This document shows, one piece after another, positions 18,240-26,332 of a stretch of DNA of 64,000 bases (its first letter is position 1; each line of letters begins with the position of its first letter). Made by a program: the position numbers and the translations under genes. The notes below the pieces were generated by a model, which saw only the letters and a list, made by a program, of their open reading frames with translations, ran no database searches and was not told the DNA's origin. This DNA comes from JBEEOW01 sp041191405. GTDB lineage: Bacteria; Bacteroidota; Bacteroidia; Cytophagales; UBA9547. The stretch is taken from contig JBEEOW010000010.1 in assembly GCA_041191405.1 (NCBI GenBank), positions 1 through 64,000 on the forward strand. Reading direction: 5' to 3'.

Positions 18240-18247
18240 CAAATATA
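18240..18247 (-). promoter_or_regulatory. prfA -7 promoter element
   Basis: The minus strand reads TATATTTG, an exact TAnnTTTG match, 29 nt before the prfA ATG. Confidence 0.5.
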
Positions 18248-18331
18248 CACTTATTTGTGCATTTCTTGTAGAATTGTGCTCATTTTATTCAAATGAGAAG
18301 CAATAGTGTCAATAGGATTGATTAAAAAGAT

Positions 18332-18411
18332 AAGCTAAAACTTTCACTTCGACAGGCTCTGTGATAGTACTACGGTTAGGTTCAGTGACTGTTTTCGTGT
18401 AGTTGTAACTT
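18332..18411. repeat. Decayed copy of the CTTCGACAAGCTC repeat
   Basis: CACTTCGACAGGCTC near 18346 and GGTTCAGTGACTGTTTTCG near 18378 match the element at 16626-16740 in reverse orientation but are broken by an unrelated insert of about 20 nt. The rest of the 18212-18606 gap shows only AT-rich sequence and a terminator. Confidence 0.5.
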
Positions 18412-18546
18412 GAAAATATATACTTTAAAAATGCTAGGACTGTGCTCAGCAAACATAAAAGTATAATTTTTGCTAAATGAATAATTGAACTAAGTTTACT
18501 TATATTAGTTTTAAATCAATTTTTAGAAGTTATAAAATTGTTAAGT

Positions 18547-18592
18547 AAAAAAAATGGAGACTCAATAATGAATCTCCATTTTTAATCACACT
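18547..18592 (-). terminator. Terminator of the nrnA-FKBP unit
   Basis: On the minus strand the stem AAATGGAGATTC / GAGTCTCCATTT is followed by a long T-run, 15 nt past the FKBP stop. Confidence 0.8.
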
Positions 18593-18606
18593 AATTAGTA
18601 ATGAAA

Positions 18607-19509
18607 CTATTTATTATCCAACACTTCAATATCAAATACTAATACTGAGTTTGGTTTAATTACTTGACCTGCACCGTTTTCGCCGTAAGCTAAAGTAGAA
18701 GGAATAATAATTTTTGCTTTTGTTCCAACTTTAACTTGTTGTAAAGCAATATCCCATCCTGGTATTACTTGTCCCATTCCTACAGCAAATTTAAATGGAG
18801 TTCCACGTTTTACTGATGAATCAAACACTGTTCCATCTAACAAAGTACCTGTATAGTGTAAAGTTGCTGTTTCGCCTGCTTTTACTTGAGCACCAGTACC
18901 TTCAGTTTGAACAGCGATATAAATTTTGCTTGGTAATTGTTTAGCAACAATTTTGTTAGCAGTTAAATATTTAGCAATTTCAATACTGTCTTTAGCCAAT
19001 TGAGCTTTCACTTTTGGCATAGTTAACACTTTTTGTAATTGCTCTTCAGCGTAAGCTACTCTTTCTTGAATAAATTTAGCTTTTGGAGTTACATCAACTA
19101 ATTTAACTAAGAATTTGATATATGAACCTTTTGGGAAAAATGGTGGTCTTTGTCCTTTTACATCCGATTTGAAAATTGAATCTGCTGGTACTTGAATAGT
19201 TGCAGAGTCACCTTTTGAAAGAAATTTGAATCCTTCTTCAATTACGCCTCTAAATATTCCATCACCTAAAACAATTGAAGTTGGTGCTGGATGGCTAAAT
19301 CCGTCGTCAATCAAAGAGTCTTTGTCGTTATAAATTCTCATTTTAACAGACATTAAATCACCAGATTTAACATTTTCGCCTTTTTCGTCTTTATGAATTT
19401 GGTATTTTACCCCAGAAGGTGTTTTATTTTCTGAATCTCCACATGAAGAAAGTAACAATAATGATGAACAAGCAACAACAGCAGCAGCTGTTAATTTTCT
19501 ATAAAGCAT
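18607..19509 (-). CDS. FKBP-type peptidyl-prolyl isomerase lipoprotein
   Basis: This 300-residue lipoprotein (signal ending LLLSSCGDS) carries two FKBP-like halves. The C-terminal half (about 200-298) is canonical, with LHYTGTLLDGTVFDSS, VIPGWDIALQ and IPSTLAYGENGAG, and should have prolyl isomerase activity. The N-terminal half (about 45-145) keeps the fold outline (DSLIDDGFS, GVIEEGFKFLSKGD) but lacks most active-site residues, so it is probably a chaperone-like module. It should sit in the periplasm or outer membrane and help fold exported proteins. It lies 10 nt after nrnA, so the two are co-transcribed. Confidence 0.88.
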   Translation of the reverse strand: MLYRKLTAAAVVACSSLLLLSSCGDSENKTPSGVKYQIHKDEKGENVKSGDLMSVKMRIYNDKDSLIDDGFSHPAPTSIVLGDGIFRGVIEEGFKFLSKGDSATIQVPADSIFKSDVKGQRPPFFPKGSYIKFLVKLVDVTPKAKFIQERVAYAEEQLQKVLTMPKVKAQLAKDSIEIAKYLTANKIVAKQLPSKIYIAVQTEGTGAQVKAGETATLHYTGTLLDGTVFDSSVKRGTPFKFAVGMGQVIPGWDIALQQVKVGTKAKIIIPSTLAYGENGAGQVIKPNSVLVFDIEVLDNK

Positions 19510-19519
19510 TGTATATAAA

Positions 19520-20536
19520 TTAATTGGTTAATGATTCTTTGTAAATAGGTAGTAAAGATATAAATTTCTTTACTGATTCATCAAGACTTAACTTAGATTT
19601 TCCTCCTGATGCATTTTTATGTCCGCCACCTTCAAAATGTGTAGCTGCAAATTCATTCGCTGCAAAATCGCCTATTGACCTAAAAGATATTTTTACTCCA
19701 TCTTCTCGTTCAATCAAAACTGCTGCAAATTTTATATTTTCTATTGATAATCCGTAATTTACTAAACCTTCGGTATCGCCAGTTTGTGAATGATAATCTT
19801 CTAATTCACTAGCTGTGATAGAGAAAAATGCGGTATTAAATTCGTGTAAAATGGTTAATTTTTGACTTAATGCAAATCCTAAAAATTTAACTCTTAATTC
19901 ACTATTACTATCATATATTAAACTGTGAATCTTGAAGTTATCAGCACCAAGTTCTAATAAATGTGCTATGATTCGGTGTACTTTACTTGTAGTTGTTGGG
20001 AATCTGAATGAACCAGTATCAGTTACAATACCCGCATAAATACTTTCTGCTATGTTTTTATCAAGAAGTTCCTGTTTGTCGAGTAAATGTATAAAATCAT
20101 AAATTAATTCGGCAGTGGCTGCTGCTTGGTTATTATGAAAATTATAATCGGCAAATGATTCAGGATTTAAGTGATGGTCAATGAGCACTTTTTTAGCTTT
20201 ACTTGCAGCAACCAATGGTTCCATTTCGTTTATTCTGCTTAAAGCTGAAAAATCTAAACAAAAAATAATATCAGCATTTGCAAATTTTTCATTTATAACA
20301 GTTTCATTTACTGAGTTATAAATCAAAACCTTGTCTTGCCCATCAATCCAATTTAAAAATGAAGGATAATCACTTGGGGTAATTACAGTTACTGTGTGAT
20401 TAAGCTTTTGTAAAAATGCTGACAAAGCCAACGATGAGCCAAGTGCATCAGCATCAGGTTTGTAATGAGTGGTGATAACTACATTTTGAGGTGTACTCAA
20501 TAAGGCCTTAAACTCTTCGGCCGTTGCGTTGTGCAT
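19520..20536 (-). CDS. nrnA: DHH-family phosphoesterase (NrnA-like)
   Basis: This 338-residue protein matches bifunctional oligoribonuclease/pAp phosphatases that degrade nanoRNA and 3'-phosphoadenosine 5'-phosphate. Metal-binding motifs are HYKPDADALGS (N-terminal, DxD type), CLDFSALSR, LIDHHLNPE (the DHH motif) and VTDTGSFRF. The DHHA1 domain ends with the substrate motif FEGGGHKNASGG. Length is typical. The FKBP gene follows closely on the same strand. Confidence 0.88.
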   Translation of the reverse strand: MHNATAEEFKALLSTPQNVVITTHYKPDADALGSSLALSAFLQKLNHTVTVITPSDYPSFLNWIDGQDKVLIYNSVNETVINEKFANADIIFCLDFSALSRINEMEPLVAASKAKKVLIDHHLNPESFADYNFHNNQAAATAELIYDFIHLLDKQELLDKNIAESIYAGIVTDTGSFRFPTTTSKVHRIIAHLLELGADNFKIHSLIYDSNSELRVKFLGFALSQKLTILHEFNTAFFSITASELEDYHSQTGDTEGLVNYGLSIENIKFAAVLIEREDGVKISFRSIGDFAANEFAATHFEGGGHKNASGGKSKLSLDESVKKFISLLPIYKESLTN

Positions 20537-20600
20537 ATTATGAATCTGTATTTTTAGAAAATGCCTACAAAAGTGCTAATTTTTTCTATGAATTTAATAC

Positions 20601-21737
20601 TTAAGCGATTAAATCTTTTAAAATTTCAATAGCTTGATGCACTTCATCTTCAGTATTGTATCTGCTAAATGATACTCTTACAACGCCACTATCAACTGAT
20701 TGATTGTCTAACACATCAATTACATGTGAAGTTTCTGTTGCTCCACTTGTACATGCGCTACCTCCCGAAGTTGATAAACCTCTGATATCGATATTCATTA
20801 ACAACATGTCATTGTCCTCAGAAGGTGGAATATTCAAACTTAACACATGAGCAAGACTATTGTTTAAATCCCCAGATTTTCCATTAAAAGTGATTTTTGG
20901 AATATGCGTATTTATTTGATCAATAAATAATTTTTTGAGAGATAAAATATGGTTTTGATGTTCGTCAAGTGATTGATAACAAAGCGATAATGCTTTTGCT
21001 AAACCAATAATTCCTGCTACATTTTCGGTGCCTGCACGCATATTTCGCTCTTGCGAACCCCCACGAATAAATGGTTCAATACGGTTATTTGGGTTAATGT
21101 AAATAAAACCAACACCCTTTGGTCCGTGAAATTTATGTGCAGAACCAACTATAAAATCAACTGGCATTTCAGCTAATTTAAATGGAAAATGCCCCATTGT
21201 TTGCACTGTATCGCTGTGGAAAAAGGCATTGTATTTTCTGCAAATATTACCTGTTTCAATGATTGGCAATAAATTCCCAATTTCATTATTTCCATGCATT
21301 AACGAAACCAATGTTGGCTCTGTTGACGCTTGCAATAATTCTTCAAGATGTTGTAAATCAACTTCTCCTTTTGATGAAAGATTTACAAAACTTAATTTAA
21401 CACCATTGCTTTTAGCCAAAAACTCAGCTGTGTGCAATACTGCATGGTGCTCAATAGCTGATGTTATGATATGTTTTACTCCTAATGAATAAACTGCACT
21501 TACCAAAGCCATATTATCAGCTTCGGTAGCGCCTGATGTGAAAAATATTTCTGCTGGCGAACAACCTAATAATGATGCAACTGTTTTTCTTGATTTTTCA
21601 ACTGCCGAACGTGCAGCTCTTCCGTGCGAATGTATTGAAGATGGATTTCCGAAATGAATTAAAAAGTAAGGTTGCATTTCGTCCCAAACCTCTGGTGCTA
21701 ACGGACTTGTTGCTGCATTATCAAAGTAGATTGCCAT
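20601..21737 (-). CDS. Cysteine desulfurase (NifS/IscS family)
   Basis: This 378-residue PLP enzyme takes sulfur from cysteine for iron-sulfur clusters and thio-modification. The N-terminus YFDNAATSPLAPEV is diagnostic, the PLP lysine is Lys202 in GSAHKFHGPKG, and the sulfur-carrying Cys329 lies in GGSACTSG. The short loop around the Cys places it in group I. No scaffold or transfer partner (iscU, mnmA) adjoins it, so whether it serves clusters or tRNA thiolation is open. Its upstream gap holds a nested palindrome. Confidence 0.9.
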   Translation of the reverse strand: MAIYFDNAATSPLAPEVWDEMQPYFLIHFGNPSSIHSHGRAARSAVEKSRKTVASLLGCSPAEIFFTSGATEADNMALVSAVYSLGVKHIITSAIEHHAVLHTAEFLAKSNGVKLSFVNLSSKGEVDLQHLEELLQASTEPTLVSLMHGNNEIGNLLPIIETGNICRKYNAFFHSDTVQTMGHFPFKLAEMPVDFIVGSAHKFHGPKGVGFIYINPNNRIEPFIRGGSQERNMRAGTENVAGIIGLAKALSLCYQSLDEHQNHILSLKKLFIDQINTHIPKITFNGKSGDLNNSLAHVLSLNIPPSEDNDMLLMNIDIRGLSTSGGSACTSGATETSHVIDVLDNQSVDSGVVRVSFSRYNTEDEVHQAIEILKDLIA

Positions 21738-21817
21738 TTATTTGTTAAGTCAATTTGTTGCTTAGCTATAAAATTAGGCATTTTTTGTGGGTTTAGAAAA
21801 ATATTGATTTCATTTTT

Positions 21818-21929
21818 CCTAGGGTTGAAAACCCTAGGCTATTAAATTGGTCGTCCCGATGGGACTTTAACGCTAAACAATTAGTCCCATCGGGACGAAG
21901 ATATCATAGCCATGGGTTTCAACCCTTGG
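21818..21929. repeat. Nested palindrome with GTCCCATCGGGAC core
   Basis: The outer words CCTAGGGTTGAAAACCCTAGG (split at 21818-21838) and CCATGGGTTTCAACCCTTGG (21910-21929) enclose an inverted pair, CGTCCCGATGGGACT (21852-21866) and AGTCCCATCGGGACG (21883-21897). This type of unit is widespread in Bacteroidota intergenic DNA. It occupies most of the 290-nt divergent gap. Confidence 0.8.
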
Positions 21930-21959
21930 TATTTAAGAAATTCATATTGACTTAACATT

Positions 21960-21967
21960 TAACTTTG
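21960..21967 (+). promoter_or_regulatory. -7 element of the DUF2461 gene
   Basis: TAACTTTG matches TAnnTTTG, 60 nt before the ATG at 22027 and clear of the palindrome. Confidence 0.4.
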
Positions 21968-22026
21968 CCAAATCATTATTAATTACTTAAGTTTGGGTGC
22001 TTGGTTAAGCTACCCATACTTATTTT

Positions 22027-22716
22027 ATGAAAAACACATCGCTACAACAATCAACCTTAACATTTTTAAGCAACGTAGCTCAAAACAATAATCGTGAGTG
22101 GTTTAACGAGCACAAAAACGAATATTTACAAGCCCATCAAAACCTTTGCGATATTGTTGATTTACTGATTGTTGAAATGAATAAACATGATGTTATTGAA
22201 AATGAATCTGGAAAAAAAAGCTTGTACCGAATTTATAGCGACACCCGTTTTAGTAAAGATAAAACACCTTATAATCCACGTTTTGCTTTTGGTTTCAGAC
22301 GTGCAACTGCCTACCGACGTGGTGGATATTATGTTCATATTGAACCCAATAACAGTTTTGTAGGTTGCGGATTTTTTGCACCAAATGCCGATGATTTAAA
22401 AAGAATCCGTGAGGATATAGACTATAACTATGAAGATTGGTTTACATTATTAAAAACACCTTCAATAGTAAATACATACGGAAACATCACTGGCAATTCA
22501 CTTGCAACTGCACCCAAAGGTTACCCAAAAGATCACCCTGGCATAGCATTACTTCGACATAAACAGTTTATTTTTAAATCAGCACTTACAGAAAGTGATT
22601 TACTTTCAGGTAATTTGGTTCAAATTATCAATGAAAGGCTAAAAGATATTCGTCCGTTTTTTGATTATATGAGTGATTTACTGACTACTAATGCAAATGG
22701 AGAGCCGTTGTTTTAG
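22027..22716 (+). CDS. DUF2461 family protein
   Basis: This 229-residue cytosolic protein has the DUF2461 (TIGR02453) pattern. It opens with LTFLSNVAQNNNREWFNEHK and has the conserved RIYSDTRFSKDKTPYNPRFAFGF split over about residues 67-90, followed by GGYYVHIEPNNSFVGCGFF. Family members are of unknown biochemical function. It is monocistronic and has no nearby partner. Confidence 0.85.
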   Translation: MKNTSLQQSTLTFLSNVAQNNNREWFNEHKNEYLQAHQNLCDIVDLLIVEMNKHDVIENESGKKSLYRIYSDTRFSKDKTPYNPRFAFGFRRATAYRRGGYYVHIEPNNSFVGCGFFAPNADDLKRIREDIDYNYEDWFTLLKTPSIVNTYGNITGNSLATAPKGYPKDHPGIALLRHKQFIFKSALTESDLLSGNLVQIINERLKDIRPFFDYMSDLLTTNANGEPLF

Positions 22717-22740
22717 GGAAGGTTTTACTAAAAAATTAAA

Positions 22741-22821
22741 TTACTTTTCCCAAGGCAAAGTATCAATATGCGCTAGTATTTGTTCCTTAAATTCAACTCC
22801 TCCACATCTTCCCTTTAAAAT
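22741..22821 (-). pseudogene. Possible C-terminal remnant of a lost gene
   Basis: On the minus strand an open frame without a start codon reads ILKGRCGGVEFKEQILAH and ends in IDTLPWEK before a stop at 22741. It has the amino-acid character of a real protein end, not of AT-rich noise, but I cannot name the family. A stop codon lies about five codons upstream and the rest of the 22717-23130 gap is repeats. Confidence 0.35.
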
Positions 22822-22845
22822 TAACAATAAAAGTTAGTATAAAGT

Positions 22846-22987
22846 GCTCATCTGGATTTGCAATTCAGAAGCCGTATCCAAGGATTTTTAATCCTTAATA
22901 GTAGCAAATTGTTTTAGTAACAACTGTTAATGTGGATTGCAAATCCACAGATAAGAATTCGAGATTGCAAATCTCGAATAGCCACAC
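22846..22987. repeat. MITE-like 142-bp element, copy A
   Basis: This block contains several short palindromes (GGATTTTTAATCC, TGGATTGCAAATCCA, GAGATTGCAAATCTC). Its reverse complement aligns along its full length with 44345-44484, sharing blocks such as GTGGCTATTC and CTACTATTAA. It has no coding capacity and no transposase nearby, so it would be a non-autonomous element or structured repeat. Confidence 0.7.
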
Positions 22988-23071
22988 TATCTTGCAGTTG
23001 TGTAAGTAGTTAGGGAAGAACTCGAGGAGCGGATAATGATATAAAAAGATCATTGATAATCTGTTACCCTT

Positions 23072-23112
23072 TACTCGATCTCGTTTGAGCCTAGCGGTAA
23101 CGAGGGCGAGTA
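23072..23112 (+). repeat. TACTCGATCTCGTT repeat, left of the FGE gene
   Basis: TACTCGATCTCGTT and AACGAGGGCGAGTA form an imperfect palindrome around GAGCCTAGC. A degenerate copy in the same orientation is at 24481-24524, so the pair flanks one gene. Confidence 0.7.
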
Positions 23113-23130
23113 CCTTATTAAATATCCAAA

Positions 23131-24399
23131 CTATGGAATCATAACTAAGCTAAAACCAACATCTCCATCACCAAAAGTGACAGCATCGTTAACCCGATTT
23201 GTAATCCGACTATCTAATACATTGTTATACCAACAAGATCCACTTTCGACATGGTAAGCTCCAGATGAGGGACCTTTCGGGTTAGTATTAGGGCTATTTT
23301 CATAATAATCACGACCATACCAATCGTTACACCACTCTAATACATTACCTGTCATGTCGTAAAGACCGTAAGCGTTGCCATTTTTAGTACCTACTTTATG
23401 GGATTTGTGGCTAGAATTTTCACCATACCAAGCTATTTTGTTTATATCATCACTTCCTGCAAATTGGTAATATTCACCTCCACGAGCTGCATATTCCCAC
23501 TCTGCTTCTGTGGGCAACCTAAAGTTTTTACCAGTTTGTTCGCTTAGCCAAATAGCAAAAGTGTTGGCATCTTCCCAGCTTACGTTTATTACAGGTCTAG
23601 CCCCCCTTCCCCAACCTTCATCGTCAGGCTTGTTTATTCCTTTAATCTCGCAATATGCATCATATTGATCAAAAGTTACTTCATATTTCATCATACTAAA
23701 AGCTGAAAGAGTTACATTATGTACTGGTTTTTCATCATCACTACCATTATTACTACCCATGCTAAAGGTGCCTGAAGGTATGTTTTGCATATGGAAGTTG
23801 ATTCCTGCTACTGTTAAAATTTGGTCAGTATGACTGTTAGCTGTAGAGCTTTTGTAGGTATCTTTTTTTTCTTCAACATCTGGAATTTCAATAAATACCA
23901 TTGGTGCTTTATACACTGCTCGTATTTTTTCTATCTTCAATATGTAGTTGTTGACATCGTTTTCATTTTCAGATTTGCTTATCAATGTATATATATTGTA
24001 TTTGCCATTGGAATAGTGAGTTGTAATTGATCCATCACTTATGGAGCTACTTTGTTTTTTGAAACCAAGAGTTCTTATTTCGCTTATTAATTTGGTATAA
24101 ACGGTTACATTTGCTATTTTGTATTGAAAGAAACTAAACAATGAACCATCTAACACTAAGTTCAACCAGCCTTCAGCTCTATCTTCTGATGAATTGGTAT
24201 TTTTTCTATATGTCCATTGTATTTCTGTTTTGTTGTTTGAGTTGTAATAAACCCAGTTTTTGTTTGATAAATAAATATTTACATTTTCCCAATTTGGTTG
24301 CTTGTAAAGAGTAAGGATATCTATAATTTTTAGATTTTGTGCAAATGAACTAATCGTAAGCAAAATAAAAACAAAGCTGAAATGTAATTTTTTATACAT
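23131..24399 (-). CDS. Secreted protein with C-terminal FGE-sulfatase (SUMF1/PvdO-type) domain
   Basis: I start at the ATG at 24399, which gives a direct signal peptide ending SSFAQN; a frame 11 codons longer is possible. About 175 residues of unknown, beta-rich sequence follow. The FGE-sulfatase/C-type-lectin-fold domain runs from about 200 to the end: FSMGSNNGSDDEKPVHNV, FRLPTEAEWEYAARGG, YGLYDMTGNVLEWCNDWYG. The usual GGSW and GFR motifs near the C-terminus read GSCW and GFSL. Such domains occur in formylglycine generation, ergothioneine-type chemistry and as binding scaffolds. No sulfatase is adjacent, so a structural role is as likely as an enzymatic one. Confidence 0.75.
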   Translation of the reverse strand: MYKKLHFSFVFILLTISSFAQNLKIIDILTLYKQPNWENVNIYLSNKNWVYYNSNNKTEIQWTYRKNTNSSEDRAEGWLNLVLDGSLFSFFQYKIANVTVYTKLISEIRTLGFKKQSSSISDGSITTHYSNGKYNIYTLISKSENENDVNNYILKIEKIRAVYKAPMVFIEIPDVEEKKDTYKSSTANSHTDQILTVAGINFHMQNIPSGTFSMGSNNGSDDEKPVHNVTLSAFSMMKYEVTFDQYDAYCEIKGINKPDDEGWGRGARPVINVSWEDANTFAIWLSEQTGKNFRLPTEAEWEYAARGGEYYQFAGSDDINKIAWYGENSSHKSHKVGTKNGNAYGLYDMTGNVLEWCNDWYGRDYYENSPNTNPKGPSSGAYHVESGSCWYNNVLDSRITNRVNDAVTFGDGDVGFSLVMIP

Positions 24400-24480
24400 A
24401 AATGAAATAAGTTTAATTTTTCTAGTTTTCAAAAAACAAAATAATAAAAGAAATAAACAAAAATAAAAAGAAATATTTCT

Positions 24481-24524
24481 TACTTGATCTCGTTTAAGCG
24501 TAGCTATTATAATAAGGGCAAGTT
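24481..24524 (+). repeat. TACTTGATCTCGTT repeat, right of the FGE gene
   Basis: Degenerate relative of 23072-23112 in the same orientation: the left arm is well kept (TACTTGATCTCGTT), the right arm (AAGGGCAAGTT) is decayed. Confidence 0.6.
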
Positions 24525-24528
24525 TGTT

Positions 24529-26085
24529 TTATTTATTATTTTCGTATTCCATTATTTTTTTAATTACATTTTCCTCAAATCGTGAAATCGAAAAGTTTTC
24601 ATAATTGTCTTGATAATAGAACTTATCAAAATCTTTCCAAGAAGCCCTAAAAATACTTACATATTTTTCTGTTAACTCTTGTGTGCCAATATCAACATTC
24701 TTAGGATAACAAAACAATTTTTCTAACCAAACTCGACTAATTTTAGCTGCTGAATTATTAGGATACTTTGAAAATTCAAAATATTGATTAATTATCAACG
24801 TAAAAACCCTCTTCTTATAATCAAAAGAGATTTTTGAATTTTCAGAATTACATATGTTATCAATACAACCACCTAAACATCTTATAGTGTCAATAACACG
24901 ATTTTCATTATCAAGCTCTTTTGCCAAAATTAACCAATCAATCATTATTGAAATTTGCTCATAAAGAATTTTATGCGCAAAAGTCGGATATTCAGCTTTA
25001 ATATCATAATCATTTTCTAATGGTATGATTTCTATTATTTTACTGGTAAAATCTCTAAAATAAAAAAGCCACATATGAAATTCACTGTTTCTGTAAATAG
25101 TTTCTCTAATCATATAATTAAAATAAACTATTCCTATGTAAACTTTCTGATTCCATAGTTCAGGTTCTAATGAAGAATCATATTTTTTAATTAAAAAATC
25201 TTTTTGATTTTCATCATATTTCAACGATTTCACAGTTCCCTCCCCAATAGGATACCAAACATAATTTTCAACCGCTACTTTTGTATTTGATAGTAAAGAA
25301 AACAAAATTGGTATATCTACAAACACATTTCTTTCAATAATTGAATCATTGGCATTGTTTAATATTCTTAATTCTTGAATAAATGATTGATTCTTTGCTT
25401 CAAATAAGCATTCAATATAAAGTTTAACTAGGTCTTGGTTTGAAGCCTCAACTGTTTCCATTCCCATAAATGCTGTTGCAAATAATTCTGGGTATTTATT
25501 AGCTGCACCACGCACAAAAGTTTCGTTCTGTATGATGTGTCCATATACCCAAGAAGCAAAAAGTATTCTTTTGGGTTTAATTAGTTTCTCATAAGCTTTA
25601 TCTGTGTCAGTTCTCCTTCTCAATATTATGTCAATATTTTCCTTTTGTGGTAAATGAGAAATTCCTTTTAAATAAATTTTTATGTCTTCTATATGATACT
25701 TAAATATAAAATTAACCAATAAGTCAATTTCATTTTCTTTCAAATAAGACTTATAAACAGATATTAAACTTACTATTCTACTACGGGAAAAGTAACCGAA
25801 AGTAACCTTAACAATAGGATAAGAAATTACAATTAGAGAAACAATGTAAGCCCATATTAAACTTGAAATTCCATATTCAAATATAAAAATTGCAAGGCTA
25901 GGAAACCAATTTGTCTTAATCCAATCAAATGACATTAGATAGTGAATGAAAAATAGTGATGCTATAAATGTAGATATTTCAAATTTTGAAAAAAACAAAA
26001 GTATAAACTGCCTCTCTTTAGTTGGTATAATTGCCCATATAGCTAAGGCTAAACCTAAAATTGTTAGAAAATCTGATGGTTCCAT
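24529..26085 (-). CDS. Orphan membrane protein, 518 residues, unknown function
   Basis: Three or four transmembrane segments fill the first 105 residues (about 5-25, 38-55, 62-78 and 80-100). The remaining 410 residues are a soluble, mainly helical region rich in Glu, Lys, Ile and Asn with no motif that I recognise: no P-loop, HD, nuclease or TIR signature. The codon composition is more AT-rich than the adjoining division genes. It has no partner on the same strand and lies between a repeat-flanked FGE gene and the ftsZ terminator. The membrane-anchor plus large helical cytosolic part is an architecture seen in sensing or defence effectors, but that is only an analogy. Confidence 0.6.
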   Translation of the reverse strand: MEPSDFLTILGLALAIWAIIPTKERQFILLFFSKFEISTFIASLFFIHYLMSFDWIKTNWFPSLAIFIFEYGISSLIWAYIVSLIVISYPIVKVTFGYFSRSRIVSLISVYKSYLKENEIDLLVNFIFKYHIEDIKIYLKGISHLPQKENIDIILRRRTDTDKAYEKLIKPKRILFASWVYGHIIQNETFVRGAANKYPELFATAFMGMETVEASNQDLVKLYIECLFEAKNQSFIQELRILNNANDSIIERNVFVDIPILFSLLSNTKVAVENYVWYPIGEGTVKSLKYDENQKDFLIKKYDSSLEPELWNQKVYIGIVYFNYMIRETIYRNSEFHMWLFYFRDFTSKIIEIIPLENDYDIKAEYPTFAHKILYEQISIMIDWLILAKELDNENRVIDTIRCLGGCIDNICNSENSKISFDYKKRVFTLIINQYFEFSKYPNNSAAKISRVWLEKLFCYPKNVDIGTQELTEKYVSIFRASWKDFDKFYYQDNYENFSISRFEENVIKKIMEYENNK

Positions 26086-26205
26086 TATATTCTTTTTACT
26101 TAATTAATATTAGGATATTAAATGACACTAAAAAAATATATTAAAATAAATTATCACAACTTACTCAATTTCCCTAAAAACACAAAACCCTACCCCTAAA
26201 AACAC

Positions 26206-26246
26206 AAAAAGCAAGCTCCCCTAACCAAGGAGCTTGCTAAAAAAAC
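26206..26246. terminator. Bidirectional terminator ending the dcw operon
   Basis: The stem AGCAAGCTCC / GGAGCTTGCT has A-runs on one side and T-runs on the other strand, so it can stop transcription arriving from ftsZ. The surrounding gap also holds two copies of CCTAAAAACACAAAA. Confidence 0.8.
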
Positions 26247-26260
26247 AATGTACAGTTTCA

Positions 26261-26330
26261 AGTTGAGAGTTAAGAGTTTAGGGTTCAGGGTTTGAAAAAT
26301 ATAAAACTCTGAACTCTTTACTCTAAACTG
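26261..26330. repeat. GAGTTTAGGGTTCAG inverted repeat past ftsZ
   Basis: The left arm (AAGAGTTTAGGGTTCAGG) and right arm (CTGAACTCTTTACTCTAAAC) are imperfect inverses. The same word family recurs between ftsW and murD (34255-34372) and before marR. Confidence 0.55.
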
Positions 26331-26332
26331 CA

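Noticed and set aside
23131..24399. Diversity-generating retroelement target
   Set aside because: No reverse transcriptase, no template repeat and no initiation-of-homing sequence is visible in the window, so it is kept only as a question in the findings.
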